Origin: Siniperca chuatsi | Lineage: Eukaryota; Chordata; Actinopteri; Centrarchiformes; Sinipercidae | Assembly: GCF_020085105.1 (NCBI RefSeq) | Contig: NC_058063.1 | Location: 8,397,422 to 8,461,421, forward strand | Direction of reading: 5' to 3' | DNA: 64,000 nucleotides | Shown here: positions 26,276-37,998 of the stretch, one piece after another | How the letters are laid out: every line of letters starts with the position of its first letter | Numbering within the stretch: the stretch's first letter is position 1 | The notes under the pieces: generated by a model | What the model was told of the DNA's origin: nothing | Database searches by the model: none | What the model saw: the letters and a program-made list of their open reading frames with translations, nothing else | Position numbers and translations under genes: made by a program

Positions 26276-27179
26276 ATTGTTTGGCAAAAAATGCTGGTTT
26301 AATCTGCTAATAAGTGTATTTAAAAGACATGAATGTTTTAGCTCCTTTTTTTTTACAAACAATGTTTTCTTTAGATTTTTGCTGACCATTTTCAAATGTA
26401 GGCTTCACAGTTTTGATGCATTTTCCCAACTGTTTCAGGCAACCATTGATTTTCATTCATTTCCATAGGGTGTCAAAAGCAGACTCTCGAAACTTGCTTG
26501 AGTTGCGTAATGAATCACAATTAACATCAAATCTGCATTAAGTTTGATCATTTCATTGCATTATGATGGAACAATGAATGGGAACCAATGGCTGCCTGGA
26601 AAGGTAGCAGAAATACACCTACAAATCTAAAGCATCATGGTTTGCAAAATCGTTAGCTGTGATGTAGGTGAGTTTTAGAACACACAAACACTGATATGGT
26701 ATGGAAAAAAATGCCCATGTGACACCAGACGAGACAGTTAGTCTGATGAGTTCACATTATCTGGTTTAATCCCCTAACTTTGAAATTGACAGGATTTATA
26801 GCCAATGTACCTTTTATCTAATTATATGGTGTCAAAAGTTTTAAATTACCCAGTACGAGTTTAAAAAGTTCTGTCCTTTGTATACATGTTACCAATCCTT
26901 TATCACTGTAAGTGTCAAGTTGAGTACTGACAATCCTCACACACACACACACACACAGTCACACACACAGTCACACACACAGTCACACAGAGAGATACAG
27001 GCTGAGGTTAAGAAAACATAGCCAAGCATCAGTATTTTCCAGGGAGTCTCCATTATTTCTGGCTTGGGGTCTCTAATGGTATTTCATTGTAATTGCTATG
27101 ATGTCAGCGTGTCCGCCCTAATGGCCTTCTAAAAACAACAACAAGGACAGATTGCTTCCATTCACTGGTTGTTGTCTGG

Positions 27180-27233
27180 GCAGAGAGACACCAGAGTCCA
27201 GCAGCTCAAACCTCTGCAAGATCATCTGAAAAG
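27180..27233 (+). other. gphb5: Candidate 5' UTR exon of gphb5
   Basis: The sequence ends in AAAAG|GTGAGTG, a near-consensus donor at 27233/27234. No in-frame product comes from it, and the next acceptor is the one at 28310-28311 before the gphb5 start codon. Its left limit is a guess. Confidence 0.4.
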
Positions 27234-28321
27234 GTGAGTGTTTTTTTAACATCCATTAGGGCAGGTATGTAGCATTCAAATTTGACTAATAATTAATTTT
27301 TTAAGAGACTTCGAACTACTTTAGGGACAAAAAGTGCATGTAATTATGTTAGCAGGCTATTTTACACCACCCTTAGAGTAGTTTCACAGCCTATATGGAG
27401 TCATTGTACTCACAGTGAACACAGTGTGGTGTTAGTGGCTTATAAAAGTATTCCACATCATTCTGTTCATGCAGAAAGTATTTTTATTTCAGTGTTAGAT
27501 TTCTTAAAACAAGTGAAGCATTCTGCAGTCTGGCTGCAGAGTTGAGATGATTCCAGTTGTTTCAGTACAGTTTAAGTGGTTTGCTTGAAAACGTGCAGAG
27601 TAATTAAGCAGATGTCTCCAGTAGCATTAAGGAATTGACTCTTGAGTCTGACTGAAACAAGAAAAGAAAAAACAGCTGTTTATGCATGTTTAATTAACTA
27701 CACTGTCAGATTAGTCACTTAGAATGGAATTTAAATGTTTTTTAAGTTGTTTTTTTGGTTTGAAAGTGACATTTTTGAGTTATTAATTACTCATTAAAAT
27801 AAAGTAAAGCGTTTGTTTGTTTGTTTTACAGTGTATAAGGTCACTGGTATTATTGGCTGCAGTAGCCATAATAAACACTAGAGGGAGTTGTGAGTCATGC
27901 TGAATGTCACAGTATGCTGCTCTGAAAGTCAGTCTTTTGTCAGCTTTTTTGATCATCTTCCCCTATAGATGTCAAATATTCTCAATAAAAGCTTTAGCAA
28001 TTAATTATCTATTTTGTATAAGAGACCAAACTGAATGTTCGGGTCTGTTCTGGTTTTTAATAGGAATAGAGTTGCTTTGAGGCCCAAGACATCATTTTAA
28101 AGTGACAAATGAGAAGAGAGAACAAGACTCACAGATATTTTTTAAAAACTCAATAAAATATTTGTTTCTTCACAAATAATGTAAACATGACAAAAATATG
28201 GCATCTTTATTTTTATAAACTGTCTAACCACCCAGATACAGTACTGACTGAGGAGCAATGGATATAAATACTTGAATAATACTCTTTTTTTCCCTTCATT
28301 TCTCTACCCAGGATTCCCAGC

Positions 28322-29714
28322 ATGCATCTCCATCCCCTGTCCCTCTCTTTCCTCTTCCTCCTGGTTTCCGGGGCAGCCGTGGTGTGCGTTGCAGTGACAG
28401 CCACGCTCCATGGTTTCCGAGGCTGCGCGGTGCGAGAGTTCTCTTTTGTGGCCCAGAAGCCTGGCTGCAAGGGACTGCTCATCACCACAGAGGCCTGCTG
28501 GGGGCGCTGTCACACCTGGGAGGTAACATGCATATACTATACTGTACAAACACACACACGGACACAGTAAAGTGACAAAACATCAGTTACATTTAGCCAG
28601 TGTAGGAGTCCAACTGTTCTCCGTTGCTATTTCTGAAAGATTCCATAATGCTGGAATTGTGAAACATCAAATAAATGATTAATGACCCAGGACTCGACCC
28701 AAACCATAAGAAAGCTGATGACCCATTCTCAGCTCTGACCCATATGTCATTGTCATAAGAAATACTCAAATCCCTCCAAGCAGGGAGGGTTACTGAACTG
28801 TTACTGAACTGTTCTAGTTTGCAGGGATTCAAATTTCCCCTCTGAGTAATTGAAAAACCAAATTTAGGGATTCAGAGCCTTTAGAGGAGAAAGAGCTCTG
28901 AATCAGCAACAACAGAGCGGACTCAGTCACATGGCAGAAGGCCAGTATTAGAGTTTAAAATCAACAATCTTAACTGAAGGTCCACTTACTAGCTTTTTAA
29001 CAGGACTTTCAACAGCATCTCATGGTCCTCCTCAGTGGATGCAAGTTGCTCATTTGACGATAAACATCTTAACACAAGAGTCCACTTACTAGCTTTTTTT
29101 GGTAAGTGGAGTTTCAACTGCATCCACAGAAGGTTAACTGTTCACTTCAATAATACGAGCAAGGTTATGTCCCAGCTGAAGTTTAATTTCAAGAATCACA
29201 TTTGTTAGTAGTTAGTTAGTTTGTTAGTTAAACAAAAGCTGTAAAGAAAATCAGCTTTTAAGTTACAGGAAACACAGCGGAAACATAGCAGTAAAGTGTG
29301 TGTTTTGGGTTTTTTTTTTCTAATCAGAAGTGTAACCCAACCCCACAATTTCTGTTTATTGACTCTGGAACACAAATTTCAGAAACTTTGTTGTATTCGC
29401 TGCCATTATTCTTTGCTGGTGTATGGGAAAACAATGTCTAATCAAAGGACATACCTATCAATGGAGAGCAAAGTAACCTGTGTTCCACCTGTGTGTGTGT
29501 GTGTGTGTTTTTGTGAACCCTGCAGAAACCTGTACCAGATCCCCCCTACATCCAGCGACACCACCGTGTGTGTACGTACAGTCGTACCCGCCACATGACC
29601 GCCCGCCTGCCAGGCTGCCAGCCCGATGTCTCCCCTCTCTACCACTATCCCATGGCTCTGCACTGCCACTGTGCCGTCTGCTCCACACAGGACACAGAGT
29701 GTGAGACCTTCTGA
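28322..29714 (+). CDS. gphb5: Glycoprotein hormone beta 5 (thyrostimulin beta subunit)
   Basis: Secreted cystine-knot subunit that pairs with GPHA2 to form thyrostimulin, a ligand of the TSH receptor. Exons 28322-28522 (67 codons) and 29526-29714 (62 codons plus TGA) join in phase 0 to give 129 residues; the human protein has 130. Residues 1 to about 27 form a hydrophobic signal peptide (LSFLFLLVSGAAVV). Family signatures are GCAVREFSFVAQKPGC, ITTEACWGRCHTWE, PPYIQRHHRVCTY and HCHCAVCSTQDTECET. The mature part has ten cysteines in the GPHB5 spacing, without the extra seat-belt pair of TSH-beta or LH-beta. There is no asparagine in the whole protein, so no N-glycosylation sequon; the human NET site is replaced by SRT. 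The start follows an acceptor by 10 bases, and AATAAA at 29778-29783 is the likely poly(A) signal. It is tail-to-tail with gpha2. Confidence 0.95.
28523..29525. other. gphb5: gphb5 intron
   Basis: One-kb intron with donor GTAACA and acceptor CCTGCAG. Nothing else is recognised except a GT run at 29490-29508 close to the acceptor. Confidence 0.7.
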
Positions 29715-30468
29715 TGGGCAGGACACTGCTTTCAGCTAACAGTGTTATCAACAGTTTTACTGTCATGAATGCCACTGAATAAAATGATGAAATCAAGACA
29801 TTTGAGTAAGTGTGAGACTTTTTGAGTCAGGGAAAGACAGCAAGAGGTTTATATTTAATAACAGAAAAAGCCCTGAAGGAAGGATACTTGACATCTAGTA
29901 ATCTAAAAAGTCTTCCTGTAGACTGAAGACTGTGCATGTATAGTTATATATGTCTGGATGTAAGGAAGGAGAAATTACAGAGCAAGCATTACATTTCAAA
30001 ATAAGACTTCTGTGCAACATACAGATAGAGGCACTTGTTGAATACATGTTTTAAATGAAAAGAGGTTAGCATTACATACATTCTGTATTTCAGCTGTTGT
30101 ACTGTATCTGTGTACCAAGGCTGGATTACTAACCAAGCAAAGCGAGCAGCTGCCCTGTGGACCTAGACCCTAAGTTTATTGTGCTTTACGGTAATTAGAT
30201 CAAATGCAATTTTGTTTGGGGATACTCATCAATAAATTATAATTTCAACTGAAATTAAAATGACAAGGTCCTTTAATTGGGCCTGTATTAATCTCAAGGC
30301 TCAAAAAAATAGTTTTCCTATAATACCTCATTATTTAAGTTAATATTGTACTCACACTGTGCGTATTCCTCTATAAATCTGTTTAATTTGTTTACTTGAA
30401 GGTGACATGATACATACACATTTCACAGAGAGACAGCGGTGCTGAGGTCGGTAGGGGCCCACAGTCAT

Positions 30469-30500
30469 ATTGTGGGGACTCAAATGCAAGTCCCCACAAT
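30469..30500. repeat. Perfect 12-bp inverted repeat between the convergent hormone genes
   Basis: ATTGTGGGGACT (30469-30480), an 8-base spacer, then its exact complement at 30489-30500. It lies between the gphb5 poly(A) signal (29778) and the probable gpha2 poly(A) signal (near 30773). The 'GTGGGGACT' word is common in fish repeats, so this may be a repeat remnant. Confidence 0.7.
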
Positions 30501-30764
30501 GTAGATCATTAAATTTAAGGCTTAAGACGTAAGTTAAGAGAGGGGGGGTCGGACTACATATCAAGGATGTAGTCCATGGTGCAGGGGCACAAGTAAATAT
30601 CACTGTGGGATTTGGCATGTAGTGGTCCTGGTTAATGTTAGGGGAAGTCACCAGGGAATGTGTGTAAGTCAATGCAATGACCCCTTAAGTAATGGAAACA
30701 AGTTTGTGTGTGCGTAAAGTGAGAAGAAAAACCAAATGTCCACACAAGTTACTTTATAGTTGCA

Positions 30765-31907
30765 GAATAGCAATTTATTGAAATACAATTTCATCACAAA
30801 CTATACAGTGCATTCTTTCTTGTTTCATTTCATTGACATTTTCAACATTCTTTGGTTTCATCAATAGATATTATTTACAAAATGTCCTTTAGTTCAAATT
30901 CATAAATATAAATAAATTTTGTACATTCTTTGGTCTCTTGTCTGTTTTTAGTGGTTATTGCAAAGAATGAAACTACTCTTGTATATATCCTTTATGTTGA
31001 TTCAAAGGTCGACAATATATTGACATTTTTTGTTGTTGAATACAAGTCAATGAAGAGATGACTTAATTTAACTTAACTGTAATGTAATGTTCTCATTCAT
31101 TTTGGCATATTTCAAAATGTGAAAGTGAGGTGAAATCAGTGTTTTTGGAGTTTGATTGATTATAATCCTTGAGTCTCTGTGTACTTTCACTTGCTACTGA
31201 GTCACTAAGTATGAAGGGTAGTGTGACTAGTTTGTATTTCTAGCTGCTTACAAAGTCAAGTGTCTGCCAAGCCTCAAAGCAAAAAAACATGTAAAAGGTT
31301 GAGTTTGTTTGTGAGTGACAGAATGGTTTATACAGCCTTTAACACAAATGTGCATCAATCAAGTTTTCTAGAAAAACCTCCTGTACATCACATACACAAA
31401 GAAAGACGCAAACACACACACACACACACACACACTCACATGGACAGCACATCTTTAAAGACATACAAAAGTGTGAATTTCCCATTTTAATTTTAAGGTA
31501 CTGGGTGACTGATCCAGAGCAGATTTTTTTATTCTGCTTGACTGAATTTCACTTGATTTTAGTAGAAAATGTCACAGTCTAGGTAGATCTGCAGAGACCT
31601 TTCCATCTTTTGATCATTTTCTGTCCTTACCTTACTTCCTTTCATTCTTTGAGAACACAAATGAAGGAAAACCTGATTTTGACAGTAACTTGGTGGAAGG
31701 CTGATTCTTTTTCAGTTAAATAAGTTTGAGTGGATTATTTTCAACATTCAAAACAAGTCGACATAGACAGAAAAAGGATAGTTACTGGTGCATCACTGAA
31801 ACTCTTGTATTTCAATCATTTACCAAAGTTTGTACCGCCTAACTTACGAAACTGTAATTTGGTTCTTATCTCGGTACATTTGGTATGCAGCATACTGTCT
31901 TGATGTG
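30765..31907 (-). other. gpha2: Probable gpha2 3' UTR
   Basis: On the - strand, the sequence beyond the gpha2 stop runs without coding potential to an AATAAA at about 30773-30778. If this site is used, the gphb5 and gpha2 transcripts end about 1 kb apart, facing each other. A short CA run is at about 31410-31436. Confidence 0.4.
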
Positions 31908-32739
31908 TCAGTAGCGGGACTTGTGGCACATGTCGCAGCGACACGCCTTCGCCGTCAGGATCTCTATTTCGTCATGGTGACGACCTCGAGGGCAGTCCAC
32001 GCGAACTTTGACCTGAGGGAAGACAAGCCAGAGGACATGAACAACTGGCAAAAATGATAAAAAACAAACAAACTAGAGGCTGTAGTTAACCCCTCTTTTC
32101 ATTTACCACTACACGTCCCTCCCCTCACCTTAGCATCCTTGCTGATGGTGCAGCATCGTGAAGTGGAGGTGATGTTGTGGGTGAAGTTGGAGGCCACCAG
32201 CACAGAGTATCGGGACGGGAAGGCGCTGGATTCGCAGTAGCCCACGCAGGCGTAGACCAGGTGGGTGCCTTTACATGTGCCACGACGGTCACTGCGGATG
32301 GACACGTTGAAGGCTGGAGAGAAGACCGAGGGATGAGCGAGGGTGAAGGAAGTCGAGCACTATATGTGTGCCAGTGTTCAGCACTTACAGAAATCTGAAC
32401 AACATGGTTCAATCTATTGTGATACGCTGATATACTCGAGACTGATAATCAAGGTTATTTCTCCACTAGAGTGACTGTTGATGCTGCCGTTCTCAAGATT
32501 TCCCACAAACCCCGTTACTTCCTGTCAAAAACAGTCTTCGTTGTGAAAATATGCATATAAGTGGGTGCTGTTTTTGGGGACACTGTGAGTGCATTTTCAA
32601 ACTGTGTGTGTTACTCACGGTGTAGGTGACACCCTGGGGTGAGGCCTTCGTGGCTCCAACCAATAGGAGAGAAGAGCAGCAGCAGTGACATCACTGGTAG
32701 GACCAGCAGGAAGAAATGTGAGGTCATGCACAGCGACAT
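31908..32739 (-). CDS. gpha2: Glycoprotein hormone alpha 2 (thyrostimulin alpha subunit)
   Basis: Alpha-type cystine-knot partner of GPHB5, secreted. Coding exons in transcript order are 32739-32619, 32313-32129 and 32012-31908 (stop TGA), giving 411 bases and 136 residues; human has 129. Residues 1 to about 28 are a signal peptide (FFLLVLPVMSLLLLFSP). Family signatures are TPGCHLHPFNVSIRSDRRGTC, ACVGYCESSAFPSRYSVLVAS, CCTISKDAKVKV and AKACRCDMCHKSRY. Ten mature cysteines are present. Sequons are NVS, NFT and NIT. NVS and NIT match the two human sites, and NFT, four residues before NIT, is extra. Splice phases are 1 (CAC C|CC, Pro) and 0. The start ATG is the first in frame after an acceptor. 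Convergent with gphb5, with about 2.2 kb between stop codons. Confidence 0.95.
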
Positions 32740-32990
32740 CTGGATGACAGCCTGAAGGGTCCAAACAGAACACCAAAGTATGTAAGCCCTTACTGGAAGA
32801 CCAGAGAAAATCTGACATTTAACTGTCTTTAAGAGATTTTTTCTGGAAAATAATTCCAACTTCAATGAGTGTAGAGTAAATATATATGGATATGTTTATG
32901 ACATCATATTACACAACATATAGCTGGTGCTAAATTGGTCAGTGGGAGTAAAAAAACATTAAAGTATTAAATGCTTTAATCCATCTGGGC

Positions 32991-33210
32991 CAGTAGTTCC
33001 CAATCTGGGGTCGAGACCCCTCTAGGGGTCAAGATCCCTCTAGGGGTCAAATCAATAAACATAATAATCTTTGCTTTTGGTCTTGTGAAATACTACAGTA
33101 CTTTTGAAACGTACTTTTTGGTTGAACTGCTTACAGACATATGCAACCTGTGATGAGGTCATCAGTAGGCATTGCTTGGCTATAAAGTGTCAAAAGGTTG
33201 GGAACCAGTG
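32991..33210. mobile_element. hAT-like MITE in the gpha2 5' intron
   Basis: The ends are CAGTAGTTCCCAATCTGGGG and ...AGGTTGGGAACCAGTG, an imperfect inverted pair of the CAGTGGTTCCCAACC type. Flanks ATCTGGGC and ATCTAGGC differ by one base, consistent with an 8-bp target-site duplication. An internal 17-bp word (ctctaggggtcaagatc-like) is repeated near the left end. Confidence 0.75.
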
Positions 33211-33687
33211 ATCTAGGCTGCATAAAAGACCTTAATGAAAAAAACCCAGAAGAAGCGGAGTTTTCGCTCAACCTTTGGTGAGCTTCTGCTGCTGAACTTT
33301 CCCGCTTTCCCCAAAGCGTTGCCCAGAGCCCCCTCCTTTATCTACCAAGGTGATTTCCCATCCTGCACGTCTGACTGTGTGTCACTCAGTTGAGTAACAG
33401 CTAATGTGAATAAAAACAATACTGTCTTTATCTTTTCAGTCTGCCTCATTTCACAGCTACCTGCTGACACACGTACATGCACAATTTGACTCCTACAAAC
33501 GTACACGTAGCTGCACATATGGCAGCAGTCCCATAATTAGATACTATACATGAATAAGTCTGTCTTTTTAAATAGAGAAAAGGTGACGGATCCTGTGTTA
33601 ACCCACGTAAGCATGAACATGTACATATATCGTGCACACGTGCATGCATGAGTGAGTGTCCATGGATGCACGTGCTCATGCCCCCCC

Positions 33688-33734
<47 letters not shown>

Positions 33735-35227
33735 CAACACGTGTGTAAACAATAAAGTCATGTTTTCCTGCGAATTTGGTGATCCTGACCCTTGACCTCT
33801 AAAATGGCAGCTCTTTCCAGCTCCGCTTCCCTCCAACTGGAGCGTTGGGAATTGCCACTGTGGTGATGGTGGAACGGCCCTGGGGACGCCATTAATGCTG
33901 CTGGTACGACCAAATTAACGGGTCAGGACTGTGTGTGAGTGTGTGTGAGGCCATTAACCCCGTGTCAGCTGTTGGGGCAGGGGAAATTCCCGGCTTTTTC
34001 CTCTTATGTGGGGTTTCCATGCCTGAAGGTTTGGTTTGTCTTTGAGGAAAGTGGGTTGTAATACGCCTAACGAATATATATCTGAGAAAAGTTAAGATCC
34101 TTAAAGCCCCATACACACAAACACCATGTCAAATGCTGCCTTTTAAAATAATTTAAAAGTGTGTGAAGAAGGAACTTATGACACAAAGTGGACACACTGC
34201 CCATCCTCAGCAGATCACTTCTGCTTCATAAGCTACCTTCAGAACTGAAAGACTGTCATACACCTAAAAGGAACTAAGTTTGAGCATAACCTTTAATTGT
34301 TTTCCTGGCAAAACAATTAAAAGTATACAGACATTTGGCAAGTGAGAGGTGGAAATATTTCACTGGAAATCACCCAAATTATCCTCCATTTTTCTAAATT
34401 TAACTTACATTGTTTTATCAACTCAGTTTGTTCCAGGTGCTGACCTTGAAGTTGCAGTAGACCATTTTATTTTATATAAAAACCATAAAATCGCTGTTAT
34501 ATAGACATAGTTTGGACCATTATACACCAGCGCAATCAGCCTTTTTGCAATGTCAAGGACCTAAAACTTCTACTAATTCTACTTAATACCGACTAATGCC
34601 AATAGGGTGCAATTTAATACAGTCTTTTAAAGTAGCATCACATTATCTGTGCAAGGTAAAAGGTGTGCAGGAAAATACATTTAATAAATTGTATTTATTT
34701 AATAAAATCACCAGACTCAAAGGAAACACATTTTGTCTCACCTGTCACTGTCATGTCATGTTCCAGTATGATCCATTTTCTTTTTAAAGAATAATCTATA
34801 TTAGTCCAGCATCTAAATAACAATAATTTTACAAATATGCATATTGTCATGAAAGTAGCAGCTGTCAGCTGAGTAGTTTCAAAATAATAGTAGTTTCTAA
34901 ACACAACAAAACTTACTTTCTGTTCTTAATATGGGCAATGTACCCACTTGCAAAATGTGGTAATATTTTTGAAACATTAAGAGCAAAAGTTATTAATTTA
35001 AACATACATGTAAGAATCAGAAAGTAAAGAAGTGTGAAATATAAGGAGAGCTAAAAGGGTTAAAGATGCATTTCCCCCAAATTTACAACTTAATGTGACT
35101 TGTGGAATTCTCTTCATATACAAACAATACTCAAAAATATATAAGAAAGCAACAATCGCAAGCCCACAGCCTAAATGTCACAATCACAAGATTTAAAGGT
35201 CTGTTCCACCAACATTAGGTCTCTTAC
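33211..35227. other. gpha2: gpha2 5' intron, remainder
   Basis: Between the 5' UTR exon and the coding exons. It holds a CA microsatellite at 33690-33732 and otherwise AT-rich DNA. No exon was found. Confidence 0.5.
33690..33732 (+). repeat. (CA)n microsatellite
   Basis: Uninterrupted run of about 21 units. Confidence 0.95.
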
Positions 35228-35364
35228 CTGAAGACGTAGAGCAGTGAGTGCAACTTCTCGAGTGCAGAGCAGGTGTGTCGACTGACAGGTGTGTGTCTGA
35301 GTGTGTCTCTTCTGAGCCTCATGCATGGATATAAGTAACACAGGTATGAGCGAAGGCACTTATA
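35228..35364 (-). promoter_or_regulatory. gpha2: gpha2 core promoter and 5' UTR exon
   Basis: On the - strand, a TATAAG box at 35364-35359 is followed about 130 bases later by CTTCAG|GTAAGAG, a consensus donor with exon edge 35228. A start near 35330 would give a roughly 100-base non-coding first exon, which would splice to the acceptor just before the gpha2 ATG. No in-frame coding is required of it. Confidence 0.5.
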
Positions 35365-37948
35365 GCTCTGGACACACCCACAATTAGAGAGCTGAGTGTG
35401 AAGTTTTTTCTTTTTTCTTTTCTACAGGTTCTCTTTCTTCTCCACTCCGTCTACCTGCACAAAAAAACCCACAACCCTGTGAAATTCTCTAAAAAAATAT
35501 TAAAATCGCCTTAAACTTCTTTCTTGAACGTCTTCCTCGTGGAGTGTGTTGCCATCTCTCTGTCCCTCCACCCTCCCCCTCCTCGCTCTCTGTTTTAAAC
35601 CTTTAGGGGGGCTGCTGCTGTGACACAGAGGAAAACTAGATAGGTTTTCCATCAACGCACCACCACGATAGTAAGAACACACACAGCTTTACCTCACACG
35701 CGTGCACAGAGACGCACACTCGGGCTGCACACACACACACACACACAAAAGCACAGTTGTATGCATGCATGCACGCAAAATCACACAAAAAATAATATTC
35801 TAGGCCTCAGCTGCCAGTTGATACACACTACAAGTGAACTAATAAATACACTGAAAGAGAGACCTCACACACACACACACAGTCTGCCTGGGTTTTCCAT
35901 TTGTGGCTGCAGGAAGAAGGGCAGGGTCGGGTCAGAAGATATTGTTGGTTTGGGCCAACTGTGTGTGTGGCACATGATGGGTATATTGTGGGGAACGCCT
36001 GGCTCTGCTTCTCGTCTTCCTTGTCTTGAACAGAGGAAATCAGCTTAGCAACCACCCCGTCCAAACTCCAGCGGGTAAATTAATAGACTCTTAGATTCAT
36101 TGTTGGACATTTGCAGCAGTATCTGGCCACTTCAGTGACATGTCACAAAGGTCGCAAACCGCCAGATTAGACCACAGAAGACTGCGTATAGCTCTTTAAA
36201 AGTGCTGCCAAAGACCCAAAATGGGTGTCCTTTGTTCTCTGTTGGTGAGAATCCACAAGAAACTGAAGGAACAAATGTCTTACTTGCTGGAACAGAGATA
36301 AACTTTTTTTCCCCTTCAATGTCTTTGGTTTTCAATGAGTTTTTCCATGTCTTCCTGGAGAGTTTGGGCTGGGTTGGGAATCGCGACTATGTAAAGCTCA
36401 CCGAGACACTATGGCTCACTGATAATGGGACATAAAAATAAACGACTTGTCCTTAAAAAGCTATCTTTGTCTTTGACAGAACTTGATCACCTGCCAGTGA
36501 TTCAAGGAGAAGTGATTCAAGAAGTCGAGGAACTCACTAAATGATAAAACTCACTGGAGGTGAACCAGTGTGCGTGATTCAAACTCACATTTTGTATTAA
36601 CTTACTATACTTTGGTTGGATCTCAGATGTTAAAATCATCATCATTTCATTGTATTCACAGGACAGCTGGAGACTATTGGTTCAGAAATACAAACTGTAG
36701 ATGTTCGTTATGACCTTTGATCAACTGCAATGACAAAAGGAGGAACAGCACTGTAATATGAATGAATGACATTTTTATTATTGTGTCATGCATATAACTG
36801 TGCCCAGGCCGCATGGGGCTTTCAAGACACCATAAATTCATACAAGCTAGGACCAGAGTGCATATAGCAGAGCTATACATTTCCAAACAACAGAGAAAGT
36901 CCAAAAATAGAAAAAAATCGATTGAAAGAATATTTCAAACTATTTCCATAATAAATCAACTTGTTTCTAGAGTTCTTTTCTAGAAATGAGCGAGAACAGT
37001 GATAATAAGGCAGGTCACTGCACTAGCATCAATAAAAAAAAAAAAACTACTTGATTTGAGTTATGTTAAGTCGCTTTGGAAAAAGGTCGGATTATTCTAA
37101 CTGTGCTGGCAGATTTTTTCACTTGTTTTAAGAAAACCAAACTTTTAGGACAGACAAAGACTTATTGTCAACAAATTTAATTAAAATAACAAAACATGCA
37201 ATGAATTTCTCCCACTAACTAATATTGCCTTTGTAGCCAAAGCCTGATACTGCTGAAAATAATGAAAGAGCAGGAAAGTCAGAAAGTATTGAGAAAGACT
37301 AATGAATTGTTGGTTTTGATCTTTTAATGGAATTTGTTGACAATAAGAAAAATATAGAATCACACCAACCTTATCCTTTTAACCCTCTTTGCGCCACAGT
37401 AAGAACCATAGTTGGAGAGAAATTAACGCTCATACGCGCATTTTTGTTAATACACATTTCGTTCTGACGGCAGGTAACGGTATAACGGCAAAACGATTCT
37501 ACTTTTTTAGAAAGAACAGGTTGTAGTGCTCACTTAATCAGTGATTCAGGATAGATGCTTTGGCTTCCAGTGCTGCACACGCACACACATTCTCACTCTT
37601 ACATGCTCACACATACACACCTCCTAAGGAAAACACAATTATCATCTTATGGCCCCTCTACCCCAAACATTCCCAATCTAGTTATGTCAATGGAAAACGG
37701 AATGTGTGATATCATCACCTAAACCCCCCACCTACATGCACACAAACACACAAAACTATTAGTGTGTTGACTGTAAGTTGCACCGACGGCCGCAGTGTGT
37801 TTCTTCGTTTCTTCTGATTCCATACCAACCAGAGAGAGAGAGAGAGAGAGAGAGAGACTATATATCTGAATGGCCCACAGCACCTCATCAGGAGAGAGTT
37901 AGACGTGAATGAACTTTGTTAAACTGGAGACTCGCTTGTCGCTGAAAT

Positions 37949-37949
<1 letters not shown>

Positions 37950-37997
<48 letters not shown>
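37950..37997 (+). repeat. (CA)n microsatellite
   Basis: Uninterrupted run of about 24 units. Confidence 0.95.

Positions 37998-37998
<1 letters not shown>

Larger units (their letters stand above)
22141..27100. other. Intergenic region between ppp2r5b and gphb5
   Basis: No gene was found. Contents are a (GAT)n run at 22312-22340, a TGCG-type short repeat at about 23795-23820, the hAT-like element at 24383-24640, the repeat copy at 25850-26275, and a compound CA/CACACAGT repeat at 26938-26990. Open frames such as the one at 24471-24902 on the - strand overlap repeats and have no recognisable domain. Confidence 0.5.

Noticed and set aside
26938-26990. Regularly spaced 'cagtcacacaca' units resembling a small direct-repeat array
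   Set aside because: A compound CA microsatellite with no distinct spacers; not CRISPR-like, and the genome is vertebrate.
36674-36904. Hydrophobic - strand frame considered as the missing MAJIN anchor exon
   Set aside because: From the available acceptor and required phase it gives AVPPFVIAVDQRS and a stop, which is not a membrane helix, and it lies 3 kb beyond a better terminal exon.
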